From Fagopyrum homotropicum (lineage: Eukaryota > Streptophyta > Magnoliopsida > Caryophyllales > Polygonaceae), in assembly GCA_033239125.1 (NCBI GenBank), contig BSWB01000008.1:9702001-9766000 (forward strand): a stretch of DNA of 64,000 nt, given 5' to 3'. The first letter of the stretch is position 1, and every line of letters begins with the position of its first letter. The translations under genes and the position numbers were made by a program. The notes under the pieces were generated by a model that worked only from the letters and a program-made list of their open reading frames with translations, searched no databases and was not told the origin of the DNA. This document shows positions 33,261 to 44,250 of this stretch, one piece after another.

Positions 33261-34900
33261 TTAGATATCGAAAATATCCTCATCAAAGATGGGCTCCTTC
33301 ACTAGAGTGGAAAGAACGAACTCTACTTTCTCTTCTCCTATATCAAAAGCGAGTCTACCATTCTTGCAATCGACTATGCAGCCGGAAGTTGCAAGAAACG
33401 GTCTTCCGAATATGATCGGGACCGGACTATCTGCAGGAATGTCAAGCACGACAAAATCAATGGGAACAAAGAATTTACCTAGCTTGACTGGGACCTCTTC
33501 TACGATACCGACGGGGCGAGTGATGGATCGATCCGCCATGTACAACGTCATCTTCACCGGTTTAGGGTCGCCTAAACCGATCTTCCTACACAATGCAAGT
33601 GGTATGATGCTCACACTTGCTCCTAAGTCACATAACGCATCGTATGTAACATCTCCCACTCCTATGGGAATGCAAAATGACCCCGGATCCTTTAGCTTTG
33701 GGGGCATTTTCTCCTTCATGGTTTTGATGAGATCCAAAGAATCCGAACTCATCTTAACCTCTCCGAAGTCTTCTAGCTTCCTCTTGTTAGAGAGGAGCTC
33801 CTTCAAGAACTTGTCATAAGCCGGCATACCTACAATAGCATCAATAAATGGTATATTAATATGCAGCTTGCTCATGAGTTCTATAAACTTACCAAACTGT
33901 TTATCTAGGCGCGCTCTCGCCCTAGATTGAGGGAATGGTAGGGGAGGTTTATAAGCTGGAGGAGGAACGTAGACATCTTCCTTCTCCTTCCCCTTCTCTT
34001 TCTCCTTGTCCTTTTCTACGGAGACTTCAACAAACTTTGGTTGCGGATCGGTGGTAGTCACTCCGCTCCTAGTTGTGATTGCCATAACCCTTCCCTTAGG
34101 GTTGTCCTCCGTCTTTCTTGGAAGCTTCCCTTGATTTCTAGGAACTTCCTCCGCATGGTTGAACATTTGGTTTTCCAAAACCTTTTGAGCTTTGTCAACC
34201 TTGGAAATTTGATCATCAACCTTAATGATGCGGTTCTCCAACCCTTGTAGTTTTCCCAAAATCGTTTCCAACATGGGATCGGGCTTCTCCTTCCCCAAAG
34301 TGTTTCCTCCATTTGATGTTTGCCCCTGGCTTCTCAAAGGAGTAGAGGAAGAGGAAGGTGGAGTTAGTGAATTAGAATTGGAAGGATAAGAGTTACCGGA
34401 ATTTTGTTGATTGGAGCGCCAATTGTTGTTACTTGAACCCCTATTGTTGTTCCAATTGTTGTTCCGGCCGTTATTATTGTTGTTGTTCCCATTCCAATTG
34501 TTGCTCCGGTTATTATTCTGGTTGTTGTTGTTGTTGTGGTTTGTGTTATCACCGCCATTGTTGTTGCCCAAATAACCAACATCCTTCCCTTGTTGCTTTG
34601 GGAAGTTGGTCTTGATAGTCTCCTTCAACTCTTTGATTTCATTGTTGAGGGAGAAAATCTGATTTTGAGCTTCATGTGTGATCTTTGCTCCTTGCTCCAC
34701 ACGATTTCCCTCCACTTTTTGGTGGGAATACTTCTCTATGACCCTTGCTTGCTTCTCAATGAAGTCCCAAGCGTCATCTTCTCTCATGTCCATGAATGTT
34801 CCACATGAGAGGGATTGGAGGTTGAATTGCGTTCCCGCATCTAACCCTTGTAGTAGATCTCTAGCAATGCAAGCTTGGATATGCCATGATGAGGGCAATC
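33261..34900 (-). pseudogene. gag: Element C gag C-part and protease
   Basis: It continues gag after the frameshift (LDAGTQFNLQSLSCGTFMDM), then an Asn-rich stretch (about 34410-34560) encoded by GTT-rich repeats, where a CCHC knuckle would be expected. The retropepsin follows with LCDLGASVSIIPLAL and FGRPFLATSG. The frame ends at TAA just before 33260. The same phase continues beyond it, so this is a single nonsense codon relative to element A. Confidence 0.82.
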
Positions 34901-35808
34901 CAATAACAAGTCCTGAAACCTTTCCCAAGATTGAAACAAACTTTCGTTAGATCTCATGGAAAATGCATTGATCTTACCTCTAAGTTCCGCCGTTTTGGAT
35001 GACGGAAAGAATTTGGTGAGGAACTCCGCGGAAAGGTCTTCCCACGTGTCTAGTTTCCCCCTAGGAAGAGCTTGGTACCAAGACAATGCTTTCCCCTTCA
35101 AGGAGAAGAAGAAAGGCTTGAGCTTATAGTTGTTGGTAGTAGCGCTCTTTGGTCTCATTGTCTCCATCATACACTCAAAGTTCTGCAAGTGTTGGTGTGG
35201 AGATTCAGGGCTTGTCCCGCCAAATTGGTTTTGGCGAACTAGAGTAATGACTTGAGGGTTGAAGCTAAACCCTTGCACATCATCAGCATCAAAGTTCACG
35301 CCCAAACGGCGCGGTTGTTGTGTTGGATCCATCCGCTGGCCAAGAGTTCTTGGCTCTTCATCTACACGTTCGATCCTCGCATTCCTAGGTGGAACACGAC
35401 GATTAGCAGCTCCCGTGGATGGAAAGGATTCACATTGATCGTGGGATCAATCTCCTCTAACGGTGGCATGGAAGAATCACTATCATCAGCGGATGAGTGA
35501 CCTTTTCTTCTAGATCTTGATGCTCTTCTTGAGGATTTCTTGCTTCCCTTATTCTTAAGGTCGCTTAGTTCGATCCTCATTTGGAAGATCATGTCCTGTA
35601 GATTGTTAACTTGAGATTGATGACGATCCATTTCATCCTGGCGGAGGTTCTCATTCCATTGGAGTTGAGCTTCCTTCTCCGCCAACTCCGCTTGAAGGTC
35701 ACGTTCGTGTCCTTCAGCCATCTTCTTTTCCTTGCGCTTTTGCCTTAAAGTCCTCTCAAGCTCTTGATCAAGAGGTAAGAGGTCTTCGGTATTCCTAGTC
35801 CTGCGCAT
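34841..35808 (-). pseudogene. gag: Element C gag, N-terminal and capsid part (frameshifted)
   Basis: The start at 35808 is MRRTRNTEDLLPLDQELERT. A long coiled coil covers about residues 10-90. The frame is lost near 35400, after VNPFHPR, and resumes in another phase from about 35332 (MDPTQQPRRLGVNFDADD). The capsid core then runs LVRQNQFGGTSPESPHQ, ALSWYQALPRGK, EFLTKFFPSSKT, LLLDCPHHG. A second frameshift near 34870-34850 leads into the next frame. Confidence 0.8.
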
Positions 35809-35885
35809 GCACTCAAAGTAATATCAAATAACGAGAGCAAGCTCCCAAGCTTGACAACCGGCTACCGAATTCGGCCGAAACCAAA

Positions 35886-35903
35886 TCCCCGGCAACGGCG
35901 CCA
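35886..35903 (-). other. Primer-binding site of element C
   Basis: The minus strand reads TGGCGCCGTTGCCGGGGA, the canonical tRNA-Asp-type site of Athila/Tat elements, five bases inside the 5' LTR. Confidence 0.9.
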
Positions 35904-35908
35904 AAACC

Positions 35909-37641
35909 TGTTCGCCCCTAAACGTGCGTGCAAATAAGCTTTAAATTTATAAAACTAGAATCAAGCAAGCGAAACCGCAGTGTACGGATCGATATATTTA
36001 AGCAAGGATTCTAGAGTATCGAACACAGGGATTTGGGTGGGAACAAATTCAATTGCAGATTATCAAGCGAGTAAATATGAGAGTTTTTGCAAATATTGGG
36101 AAAACAACAATCCTAAAGATCCAAGTATCCAGCTGTGGCAATCGATTCAAGATATACTAATGATGTAAAGACAGAGTTGAGATATGCAAAGGTATGCTAA
36201 TGTAAGGTAATCGTACGGTGAAGTTCCAAAAACCTTATATGACTCACCTACAAGACACTCTTTATACAGGTTGTTGAGGCTTCAATATAGAAAGGTTCTA
36301 AAGGCAAGAATTAATGTCAAATACCCAAACTTGTAATCCAAGGATCAAGACTAACTTAACCGATTACGGTTGTGACACTCACAATCGAGGTAGAGGTTGT
36401 TGAGGCTTCACTACCACCTAGAAAAGGCAAGCCTAAACTAAGTTAAAGCAAATCTTTAACTTTGGATTAAAGTAAAAGCAGGTTCGTAAACTTAAGGGAA
36501 ATTACGGGTGGATCTTGAGACTCCACGGCCGTGGAACTCAAGAACAAACCGTGATTTAGGGTTCGTCGACGATTCTCTCTAACTCTCAGGGTCTAATCTG
36601 TTTACGATCGATCTATCATCATCTAAGCCACAACTATCAACCCTTCACCTTAGAATTGTTAAGGGTTTTTAGCCAATAACAGTCATGTTGATATCAAATT
36701 CAAAGATTAAAAGATTGAAAGATGAAAACTTCCGAAAACTTCCAATAATCTTCAAACCAATCTCAATGTCACAATCAAGAATGAATGTTGTCGATAGATT
36801 CAGAATAAGGCAAACAAACACAATCTTAGGAAAGAAGGAAGAACGGGATGTCAATCCGTCTTCTAAATCAAACCTAAACAAGAAGAGAAATCTTCTTGCA
36901 ACAATCTTCCAAAAACTTCGATCTTCCGCCAATCCGGAGATCTCCACAGTAATCTCCACCAAAAGTGCGAGATTAGGGCAAATCCAAACACGAACTTCGA
37001 TCTCCAACGAGATGTAAATGCTTCTAAGCGAGGGTTAAGCGAGGATAAGTGCCGCTAAGCGAAGGTGACGGAATCTTCCTTCGTCCGTCTTTTTATAGGG
37101 CAAGATAAAATATCGGCCCGGCCCAATCTTCAAAAGATCGTGGCTTCAAAATGTGGCAAAAAAGATCGCCAAGATCACGGTCGTGGAAGGTTCCACGACC
37201 GTAATTTAGAGCGTGGAAATCAACACGGTTTGAACCATGGATTCCACGACCGTAATAGTTACTGGAATGCATCACGCCTCTCTTGCAAGGTTCCACGGCC
37301 GTGGAACTAAACGTGGTTTGTAGTACGGCCGTATTTTAGAGCGTGGTTTAGGGCAAGAACGTGATTCTTCCCTAGCCTCGTGCACTCCTCAAGTTGAACT
37401 CCATTTTGCTCCTAATAATGCCCTCAATCCATGGACATACTCAATCAACTCTTCTTTGCTCGATTCCGTTCGGAAATGGCTCTCAATCACCTATAATCAA
37501 CATAAAGCTAGTGTAGACATCCATATCGACAATATAGGCAAACTAGCTCACAATTGCAACAATGCTAAATCAAAGACTGTCAATATGAATAAAATACACT
37601 TAGAAAACGTGCCTAAAATATCACAATATTTCATGCTAACA
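35909..37641 (-). repeat. 5' LTR of element C
   Basis: It has the same length and termini as the 3' LTR and about 17 substitutions relative to it. It directly follows the primer-binding site and carries the promoter position for the element. Confidence 0.9.
37090..37098 (-). promoter_or_regulatory. Candidate TATA box of element C
   Basis: The minus strand reads CTATAAAAA in the 5' LTR, in the right orientation for the element's transcript. Confidence 0.45.
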
Positions 37642-38388
37642 GCTTCCGGAATGTACTTCTTCAAACGGTGCCCATTCACCTTGAAGTTACCACAATGATC
37701 TCCTTCTATCTCCACCGCTCCATGAGGAAAGACTTTCTTCACAACATAGGGACCCGTCCATCTTGATTTGAGCTTTCCGGGGAAGAGCCGCAGCCTCAAG
37801 TTGAAGAGGAGTACTAAGTCACCCTCATTCAACTCCTTTGGGATGAGGTGCTTGTCATGCCAATGCTTGGTCCTCTCCTTGTAGATCCGGGCATTCTCAT
37901 AAGCGTCCAACCGGATCTCCTCAAGGGCGTTCATATCTAGCAACCGCTTCTCACCGGCCTCCTTGAGGTCGAAATTCAACCACCTTATAGCCCAATATGC
38001 TCTATGCTCCATCTCTACAGGAAGGTGGCAAGACTTGCCATAAACTAGCTTGTAAGGAGTGGTGCCAACTGGTGTCTTGAAAGCGGTTCTATATGCCCAC
38101 AAAGCATCATCGAGCTTCATAGCCCAATCCTTTCTTGTTCTTGAGACCGTCTTCTCAAGTATCCCTTTTATCTCCCGGTTGCAGATCTCCACTTGGCCAC
38201 TCATTTGGGGATGGTAAGGTGTTGCCACCTTATGAGTCACCCCATACTTAGCCAAAAGTGCTCCAAAGTTCCTATTAGTGAAGTGCTTCCCTCCATCACT
38301 TATGATCACCCTTGGTGTTCCAAACCTAGGGAAGATCACTCGGTTGAAGAACCGCACCACCACCTTGGCATCATTTGTAGGAGAGGCG
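37642..38388 (-). CDS. pol: Element A integrase, middle part between insertions B and C
   Basis: This is the continuation of the integrase core: FPRFG..RVIISDGGKHF supplies the second catalytic Asp, and GQVEICNREIKGILEKTV the Glu of the DD-E triad. Then come WAYRTAFKTPVGTTPY and the C-terminal domain GDLVLLFN, GKLKSRWTGPY, VNGHRLKKYI. The piece ends at element C's insertion (GCTTC, 37642-37646). There is no stop or frameshift within it, and its phase matches both neighbours once the duplications are counted once. There is no chromodomain, as usual for Athila. Confidence 0.85.
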
Positions 38389-39414
38389 TGTTCGCTCCAA
38401 ACGGTGTGTGCAAGCTTTAAATTTATAACCCTAGACGTAAGCTTAAAACAAGGATGCGAACCCGCAGTGTACGGGTCAATCGTAGTAAAAGCAAGGAATT
38501 CCAGGGGTCGATCACAGGGACTTAGTGAAACAAAGTCCAGTTACGGTATGCTTATGTAAATACTAACCACAAAAGGTGATCAAAACAATCAAATATGAAT
38601 AAGAAGTCAATAAAGCAAACATGCAATTCTAGGGATTAAAGCATCTAGTTGTGGTTCCAACTCAAGATCTAAAGATTAAGCGGACAAAGCTGAGGTTTTT
38701 GCATAGGGAAGGTGTTACTAAGTGGAATAGATCACCGGGTAAGTCTCACTACTCACTAATCCTAAACCGTAACTCCTATTGCCGGGTAAGTCTCAAGGAA
38801 TCAAGATAAAGAACTATAATCTCAAACTAGCATACCATCTAAGGGAATAGAATCAACCTTTACCGGGTAAGTCTCAGGCTAACTCACAAAGATGGGATGA
38901 AAGCACACTCAAACCCCAATAAAGGATAAACCTTTATTACCTACACTTATGATCTTAGGTACACAAACAAAGGAATTACCGGGTAAGTCTCATCCTAGGC
39001 TTGCATTCAACCAGGAAAGGTGTAATAAGAATAGGATTTGGCAAACTCTAACACTTAACTCTCAGTTTCGGATCAAATAAGTCACCTCGGTCAGAAGAAT
39101 TCCACCCCGGCCGAGATGTTCATCGACTGAGCGAGATGCTTAGGGTTAAGGTAAAGACTCGAACTTTCAGGGTCCTACTGGAATCTAAGATTATTCTATC
39201 ATTGTTTTTCCCACAACATTCAACCAATCACCCTAGAATCACACAAGGAAATTAGCCACTCATCATCATGAAAGTATTAATCAAGTATATGGGAAGAAGG
39301 TGAATATTTGAACAAGAAGAATTTAATGAAAAGACTTCAATAACTGAATCAAATATCACAACAAAGCGTTCCTTAGATAGAAATCCAACAAGGCAAGACA
39401 ACAAGGAAGAGAAT
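38389..39414 (-). repeat. 3' LTR of element B, truncated
   Basis: It aligns to 44251 through about 45215 of the other LTR, then stops. The missing part is about 720 bp of U3 plus the end of pol and the purine tract. It keeps about 95 bp (about 39165-39255) that the 5' LTR lacks. Confidence 0.8.
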
Positions 39415-40471
39415 CTACCGGTAAGTGGCAAGACTTCCCATACACAAGTTTGTATGGTGTAGTTCCGTTGGGAGTCTTATATGCAGTCCGGTACGCCCAC
39501 AATGCATCATCTAGCTTCAAAGACCAATCCTTCCTAGTCCTTGAAACCGTTTTCTCTAGGATTCCTTTGATCTCCCGGTTTGAGATCTCCACTTGTCCAC
39601 TAGTTTGTGGATGATAAGGGATGGCGATCTTGTGAGTCACCCCATACTTAGCTAAAAGAGCTTCGAAACGCCGGGCAATGAAGTGAGATCCTCCATCACT
39701 AATGATAGTCCTTGGTGTCCCAAATCGTGGGAAGATGGTCTTGTTAAAGAACTTGACCACTACCATGGCATCATTGGTGGGAGAGGTAATTGCTTCAACC
39801 CATCTTGAAACATAATCAACAGCTAAAAGTATGTATTGGTTCCCGCAAGATGATGGGAAAGGTCCCATGAAGTCTACTCCCCAAACGTCAAAGATCTCCA
39901 CCTCTTGGATGTTGTTGAGAGGCATCTCATTCCTCCTAGATATATTTCCTGTTCTTTGACAAGCATCGCAGCAGGAAACAAAGGTTTTCACATCTTTAAA
40001 TAGAGTAGGCCAAAAGAATCCAAATTGTAATACCTTAGCGCTAGTCTTGTTCGAACTAGCGTGTCCTCCACAAGGTAGTGAATGACAATGGCGGATGACA
40101 CTTTGCATCTCATCTTCCGGCACACATCGCCGAATAATGCCATCCGGACCTCTCTTAAAGAGAAGAGGTTCATTCCAAAAGTATTCCCGAACATCCTTAA
40201 AGAACTTCTTTCTTTGTGCGTAGGATAATCCGGGCGGTAATTCCTGACAAACCAAATAGTTAACAAAATCAGCAAACCATGGTTCGTTACCTTTGGTGAT
40301 CACATCGATGCACTCCTCTATGATGTGTAAATGCTCGTCCGGAAAGGAGTCATCTATAGGTAGATGGTCGTCCTCTAGATGTGTTAGACGACTCAAGTGA
40401 TCCGCAACAGAATTTTCCGAACCCTTCTTGTCGCGCATCTCTAGATCGAATTCTTGTAGAGAAGAATTCAT
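39356..40471 (-). pseudogene. pol: Element B integrase fused to LTR sequence
   Basis: The frame runs from the end of RNase H (LQEFDLEMRDKKGSENSVADHL) through the integrase zinc domain (HCHSLPCGGHASS, CDACQRTGN) and the catalytic core (GVDFMGPFPSS, ISDGGSHF, EISNREIKGIL) to KSCHLPV. It then switches at about 39415 into LTR sequence and ends 20 or so codons later. The integrase C-terminal domain is gone. Confidence 0.82.
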
Positions 40472-41073
40472 CTAATTAGCCTTGGCCTCGCATCCTTCTT
40501 TGCAAGGAGATACCGGATCGCAGCATGATCCGTGTATACAATCACCTTTGCACCTACAAGATAAGAGCGAAATTTGTCAATTGCATATACAATAGCTAAG
40601 AATTCCTTTTCGGTAGTGGCGTAGTTGAGCTGCGCTTCATCTAGCGTTTTGCTAGCATAGTAGATAGCGTGGGTTCGTCCTTCCTTTCTTTGCCCAAGAA
40701 CAACTCCTATAGCTACGTCACTTGCGTCACACATAACCTCAAAGGGAAGATTCCAATCCGGAGGTTGGATAATCGGGGCTGAAATTAGAGCTTCCCGAAT
40801 CATATTAAACGCATCTAAGCATTCCTGCGAAAAATCAAAAACTACATCCTTCATCAATAGATTAGTTAGCGGCTTTGATATCTTAGAAAAATCCTTTATG
40901 AAATGCCTATAAAATCCAGCATGTCCTAGAAAACTTCTTATCCCTTTCACCGAAGTTGGGGGAGGAAGCTTTTCTATTGTCTCTATTTTAGCTTTATCCA
41001 CCTCAATCCCTCTACTAGAGATTAAGTGTCCTAATACAATGCCTTCTTTCACCATGAATTGACATTCTCCCAA
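40468..41073 (-). pseudogene. pol: Element B RT connection and RNase H
   Basis: It contains FMVKEGIVLGHLIS, IRSFLGHAGFYRHF, MCDASDVAIGVVLGQ, TTEKEFLAIVYA and VYTDHAAIRYL. It ends at a TGA replacing the Trp of RLIRW, close to a one-base loss that shifts the phase near 40460. Confidence 0.8.
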
Positions 41074-42822
41074 TTAAGAACTAGGTTAGTGTCTTCACAC
41101 CTTTGTAACACAAGAGCAAGGTTAGAAAGACAATTGTCAAAAGAGGAACCATAAACGGAGAAGTCATCCATAAAAACCTCCATGATTTCCTCTATATATT
41201 CTGAGAAGATGGCCATCATGAACCTTTGAAAGGTGGCTGGGGCATTGCAAAGCCCGAACGGCATTCTCCTATAGGCAAACGTACCCCACGGGCACGTGAA
41301 CGTGGTCTTTTCTTGATCATCCGGGTGTATCGGAATCTGAAAGAAACCACTATAACCGTCAAGATAGCAAAAGTGTGAATGTTGCGCTAACCTTTCAAGC
41401 ATTTGATCGATGAAGGGTAGTGGGAAGTGATCCTTCCTCGTCGCGTTGTTTAGCTTGCGGTAGTCTATACACATTCGCCATCCTGTTACGGTTCGTGTAG
41501 GAATGAGTTCATTGTTTTTGTTGGTGATGACCGTCATTCCTCCCTTCTTCGGAACCACTTGTACGGGACTCACCCACTTGCTATCGGAGATAGGATAGAT
41601 GATACCTGCATCAAGTAGTTTAAGAATTTCCTTATTGAATATATCCTCGTCAAAGGCTGGTTCCTTCACCAAAGTGGAAAGAACGAACTCTACCTTTTCT
41701 TCTCCTGTGTCAAAGGCGAGTCTAGCATTCTTGCAATCGACTATACAACCGAATGTTGCAAGAAACGGTCTTCCGAGAATGATCGGGACCGGACTATCTG
41801 CAGGAATGTCAAGCACAACAAAGTCTATAGGAATATAGAACTTACCAAGCTTGACCGGGACGTCTTCAACTATACCGACGGGACGAGTTATGGAATGATC
41901 CGCCATGTACAACGTCATCTTTACCGGTTTAGGATCGCCTAAACCGATCCTCCTGCATAAGGCAAGCGGAATGATGCTCACGCTTGCTCCTAAATCACAT
42001 AATGCATCATATGTGACATCTCCCACTCCTATGGGAATACAAAATGACCCCGGATCCTTTAGCTTTGGGGGCATCTTCTCTTTCATGGTTTTGATGAGAT
42101 CCGATGAATCCGAACTCATCTTAACCTCTCCAAAATCCTCTAGCTTTCTCTTGTTAGAGAGGATCTCCTTTAGGAACTTTCCATAAGCCGGCATACCTAC
42201 AATTGCATCAATGAAAGGTATATTAATATGCAGTTTGCTCATGAGTTCAATAAACTTACCAAATTGCTTGTCTAGACGCGCTCTCGCTCTAGATTGCGGG
42301 AATGGTAGGGGAGGTTTGTAAGCTGGAGGAGGAACGTAGACATCTTCCTTCTCCTTCCCTTTTTCTTTCTCTTTCTCAACGGGGACTTCTACAAACTTAG
42401 GCAGTGGGTCGGTAGTTGTTACTCCGCTCCTAGTTGTGATTGCCATCACCCTTCCTTTTGGGTTGTCCTCCATCTTTCCTGGAAGTTTTCCTTGATTCCT
42501 AGGAACTTCCTCCGCATGACTAAACATTTGGTTTTCTAAAACCTTTTGGGCTTTATCAACCTTAGTAATGTGATCATCAACCTTGAAGATGTGAGTCTCC
42601 AATCCTTGAAGCTTGCCCAAAATTGTCTCCAACATGGGACCGGGCTTCTCTTTCCCCGAAGTACTTCCACCATTAGATGTTTGCCCCTGGCTTTTCAAAT
42701 GAGCGGAAGAAGAGGAAGGTGGAGTTAGTGAATTTGAATTTCCTGAATTGGAATAAGAATTACCGGAATTTTGTTGGTTGAGGCGCCAATTGTTGTTGTT
42801 TGAACCCCTACTGTTGTTCCGG

Positions 42823-42863
<41 letters not shown>

Positions 42864-42893
42864 CCAATTATTCCGGTTGTCTTGTATTCTCAT
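41066..42893 (-). pseudogene. pol: Element B gag C-part, protease fused to RT
   Basis: One open frame starts with an Asn-rich tract encoded by a (GTT)n microsatellite, then has protease (LCDLGASVSIIPLAL, LGRPFLATFG). It then goes directly from DEDIFN into KEILKLLDAGIIYP of RT. About 190 residues of linker present in A and C are absent, and the junction is in frame. RT motifs include WVSPVQVVPKKGG and VFMDDFSVYG. The frame is lost at about 41066 (LVLNWENVNSW in place of NWEKCHFMV). Confidence 0.82.
42822..42863. repeat. (GTT)n microsatellite coding poly-Asn
   Basis: About 14 consecutive GTT triplets read as Asn on the minus strand within element B gag. Element C has a shorter, interrupted equivalent at 34490-34560. 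Confidence 0.9.
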
Positions 42894-44148
42894 TCCCGTT
42901 GTGGTTATTGTTGTTGCCCAAATAACCTACATCTTGCTCCTTTTGCTTTGGAAAGTTGGTTTTGATTGCTTCCTTCAACTCTTTAATCTCCGTATTGAGA
43001 GAAAAGATTTGAGTTTGAGCCGCTTGTGATAGTTTTGCTCCTTGATCCACATGATTCGCCTCCACTTTCCGATGAGAATACTTCTCAATAACTCGCGCTT
43101 GCTTCTCAATGAAGTCCCAAGCGTCATCTTCCCTCATGTCCATGAATGTACCACATGAGAGGGATTGGAGCTTGAATTGTGTCTCCACATCCAGCCCCTT
43201 ATAGTATATCTCCAATAGCGCCAACTTGGATATGCCATGATGAGGGCAATCCAATAGCAAATCCTGAAATCTTTTCCAAGATTGAAACAAACTTTCGTTA
43301 GATCTCATAGAAAATGCATTAATCTTACCTCTTAACTCCGCCGTTTTAGATGGCGGAAAGAACTTAGTGAGGAATTTCGAAGAAAGATCCTCCCATGTCT
43401 CAAGTTTCCCACTTGGAAGAGCTTGATACTAAGACAATGCTTTCCCCTTCAAGGAGAAGAAGAAAGGCTTGAGCTTATAGCTATTGGTAGTTGCATTCTT
43501 TGGCTTCATTGTCTCCATCATGATCTCAAAATTTTGTAGACGTTGATGTGGAGATTCAGCGCTTGTTCCACCAAATTGATTTTGGCGGACAATGGTAATA
43601 ACTTGAGGGTTGAAGCTAAACCCTTGTGCATCATCAGCATCAAAGTTCACACCTAAATGGCGTGGTTGCTGCATTGGATCCATCCTTTGGCCAAGAGTTC
43701 TTGGCTCCTCATCTACACGTTCGACTCTCGCACCTCTAGCTGGAACACGGCGATTTGCAGCTGGCCGTGGAAAGAATGGATTCACATTGATCGTTGGATC
43801 AATTTTCTCTAGTGGTGGCATGGAAGAGTCGCTATCCTCATTGGATGAGTTGGCTCTAACCGATCTTCCTGGTCTCCTTCTTCTCTTTTTCTCCTTGAGG
43901 TTGTTTATTTCCAGTCTCATTTGAAACATCATGTCCGATAGATCATCAACCTTTGTTTGATGACGATCCATTTCTTCCCTGCGAGTCTTCTCACTCCATT
44001 GGAGTTGAGCTTCCTTTTCTGCCAACTCCGTTTGGTAATCACGTTCTCTTTCTTCAACCATCTTTCTTTCCTTAAGCTTTCTCCTCAAAGTCCTCTCAAG
44101 CTCTTGATCAAGAGGTAAGAGGTCTTCGTTGTTCCTAGACCTGCGCAT
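42880..44148 (-). pseudogene. gag: Element B gag
   Basis: The start at 44148 is MRRSRNNEDLLPLDQELERT, with coiled coil at about residues 10-85, then the capsid core (VRQNQFGGTSAESPHQ, LLLDCPHHG, EIYYKGLDVETQF). A TAG replaces a conserved Trp at about 43427-43429 (ALS-stop-YQ; element C has ALSWYQ), and the same phase continues from 43426. A frameshift falls near 42885 at the start of the Asn-rich tract. Confidence 0.82.
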
Positions 44149-44226
44149 ACACTCGAAGAGATATCAAATAACAAGGGAAAAGTTCCCAAGCTTGACAACC
44201 GATAACCGAATTCGGCCTAGACCAAA

Positions 44227-44244
44227 TCCCCGACAACGGCGCCA
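44227..44244 (-). other. Primer-binding site of element B
   Basis: The minus strand reads TGGCGCCGTTGTCGGGGA, the tRNA-Asp-type site with one change from element C's copy. Confidence 0.85.
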
Positions 44245-44250
44245 AAAACT

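Larger units (their letters stand above)
24460..37641 (-). mobile_element. Element C: Athila-type retrotransposon with env-like ORF, nested in A
   Basis: Both LTRs are 1733 bp (24460-26192 and 35909-37641). Target duplications GCTTC are at 24455-24459 and 37642-37646. The minus-strand order is primer-binding site, gag, protease, linker, RT, RNase H, integrase, env-like ORF, spacer. I count about 17 differences between the LTRs (near 1 percent), so insertion was recent. Yet the coding region has at least four frameshifts, two in-frame stops and a deletion in RT, so the copy was probably defective on arrival and moved using proteins from other copies. Confidence 0.9.
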
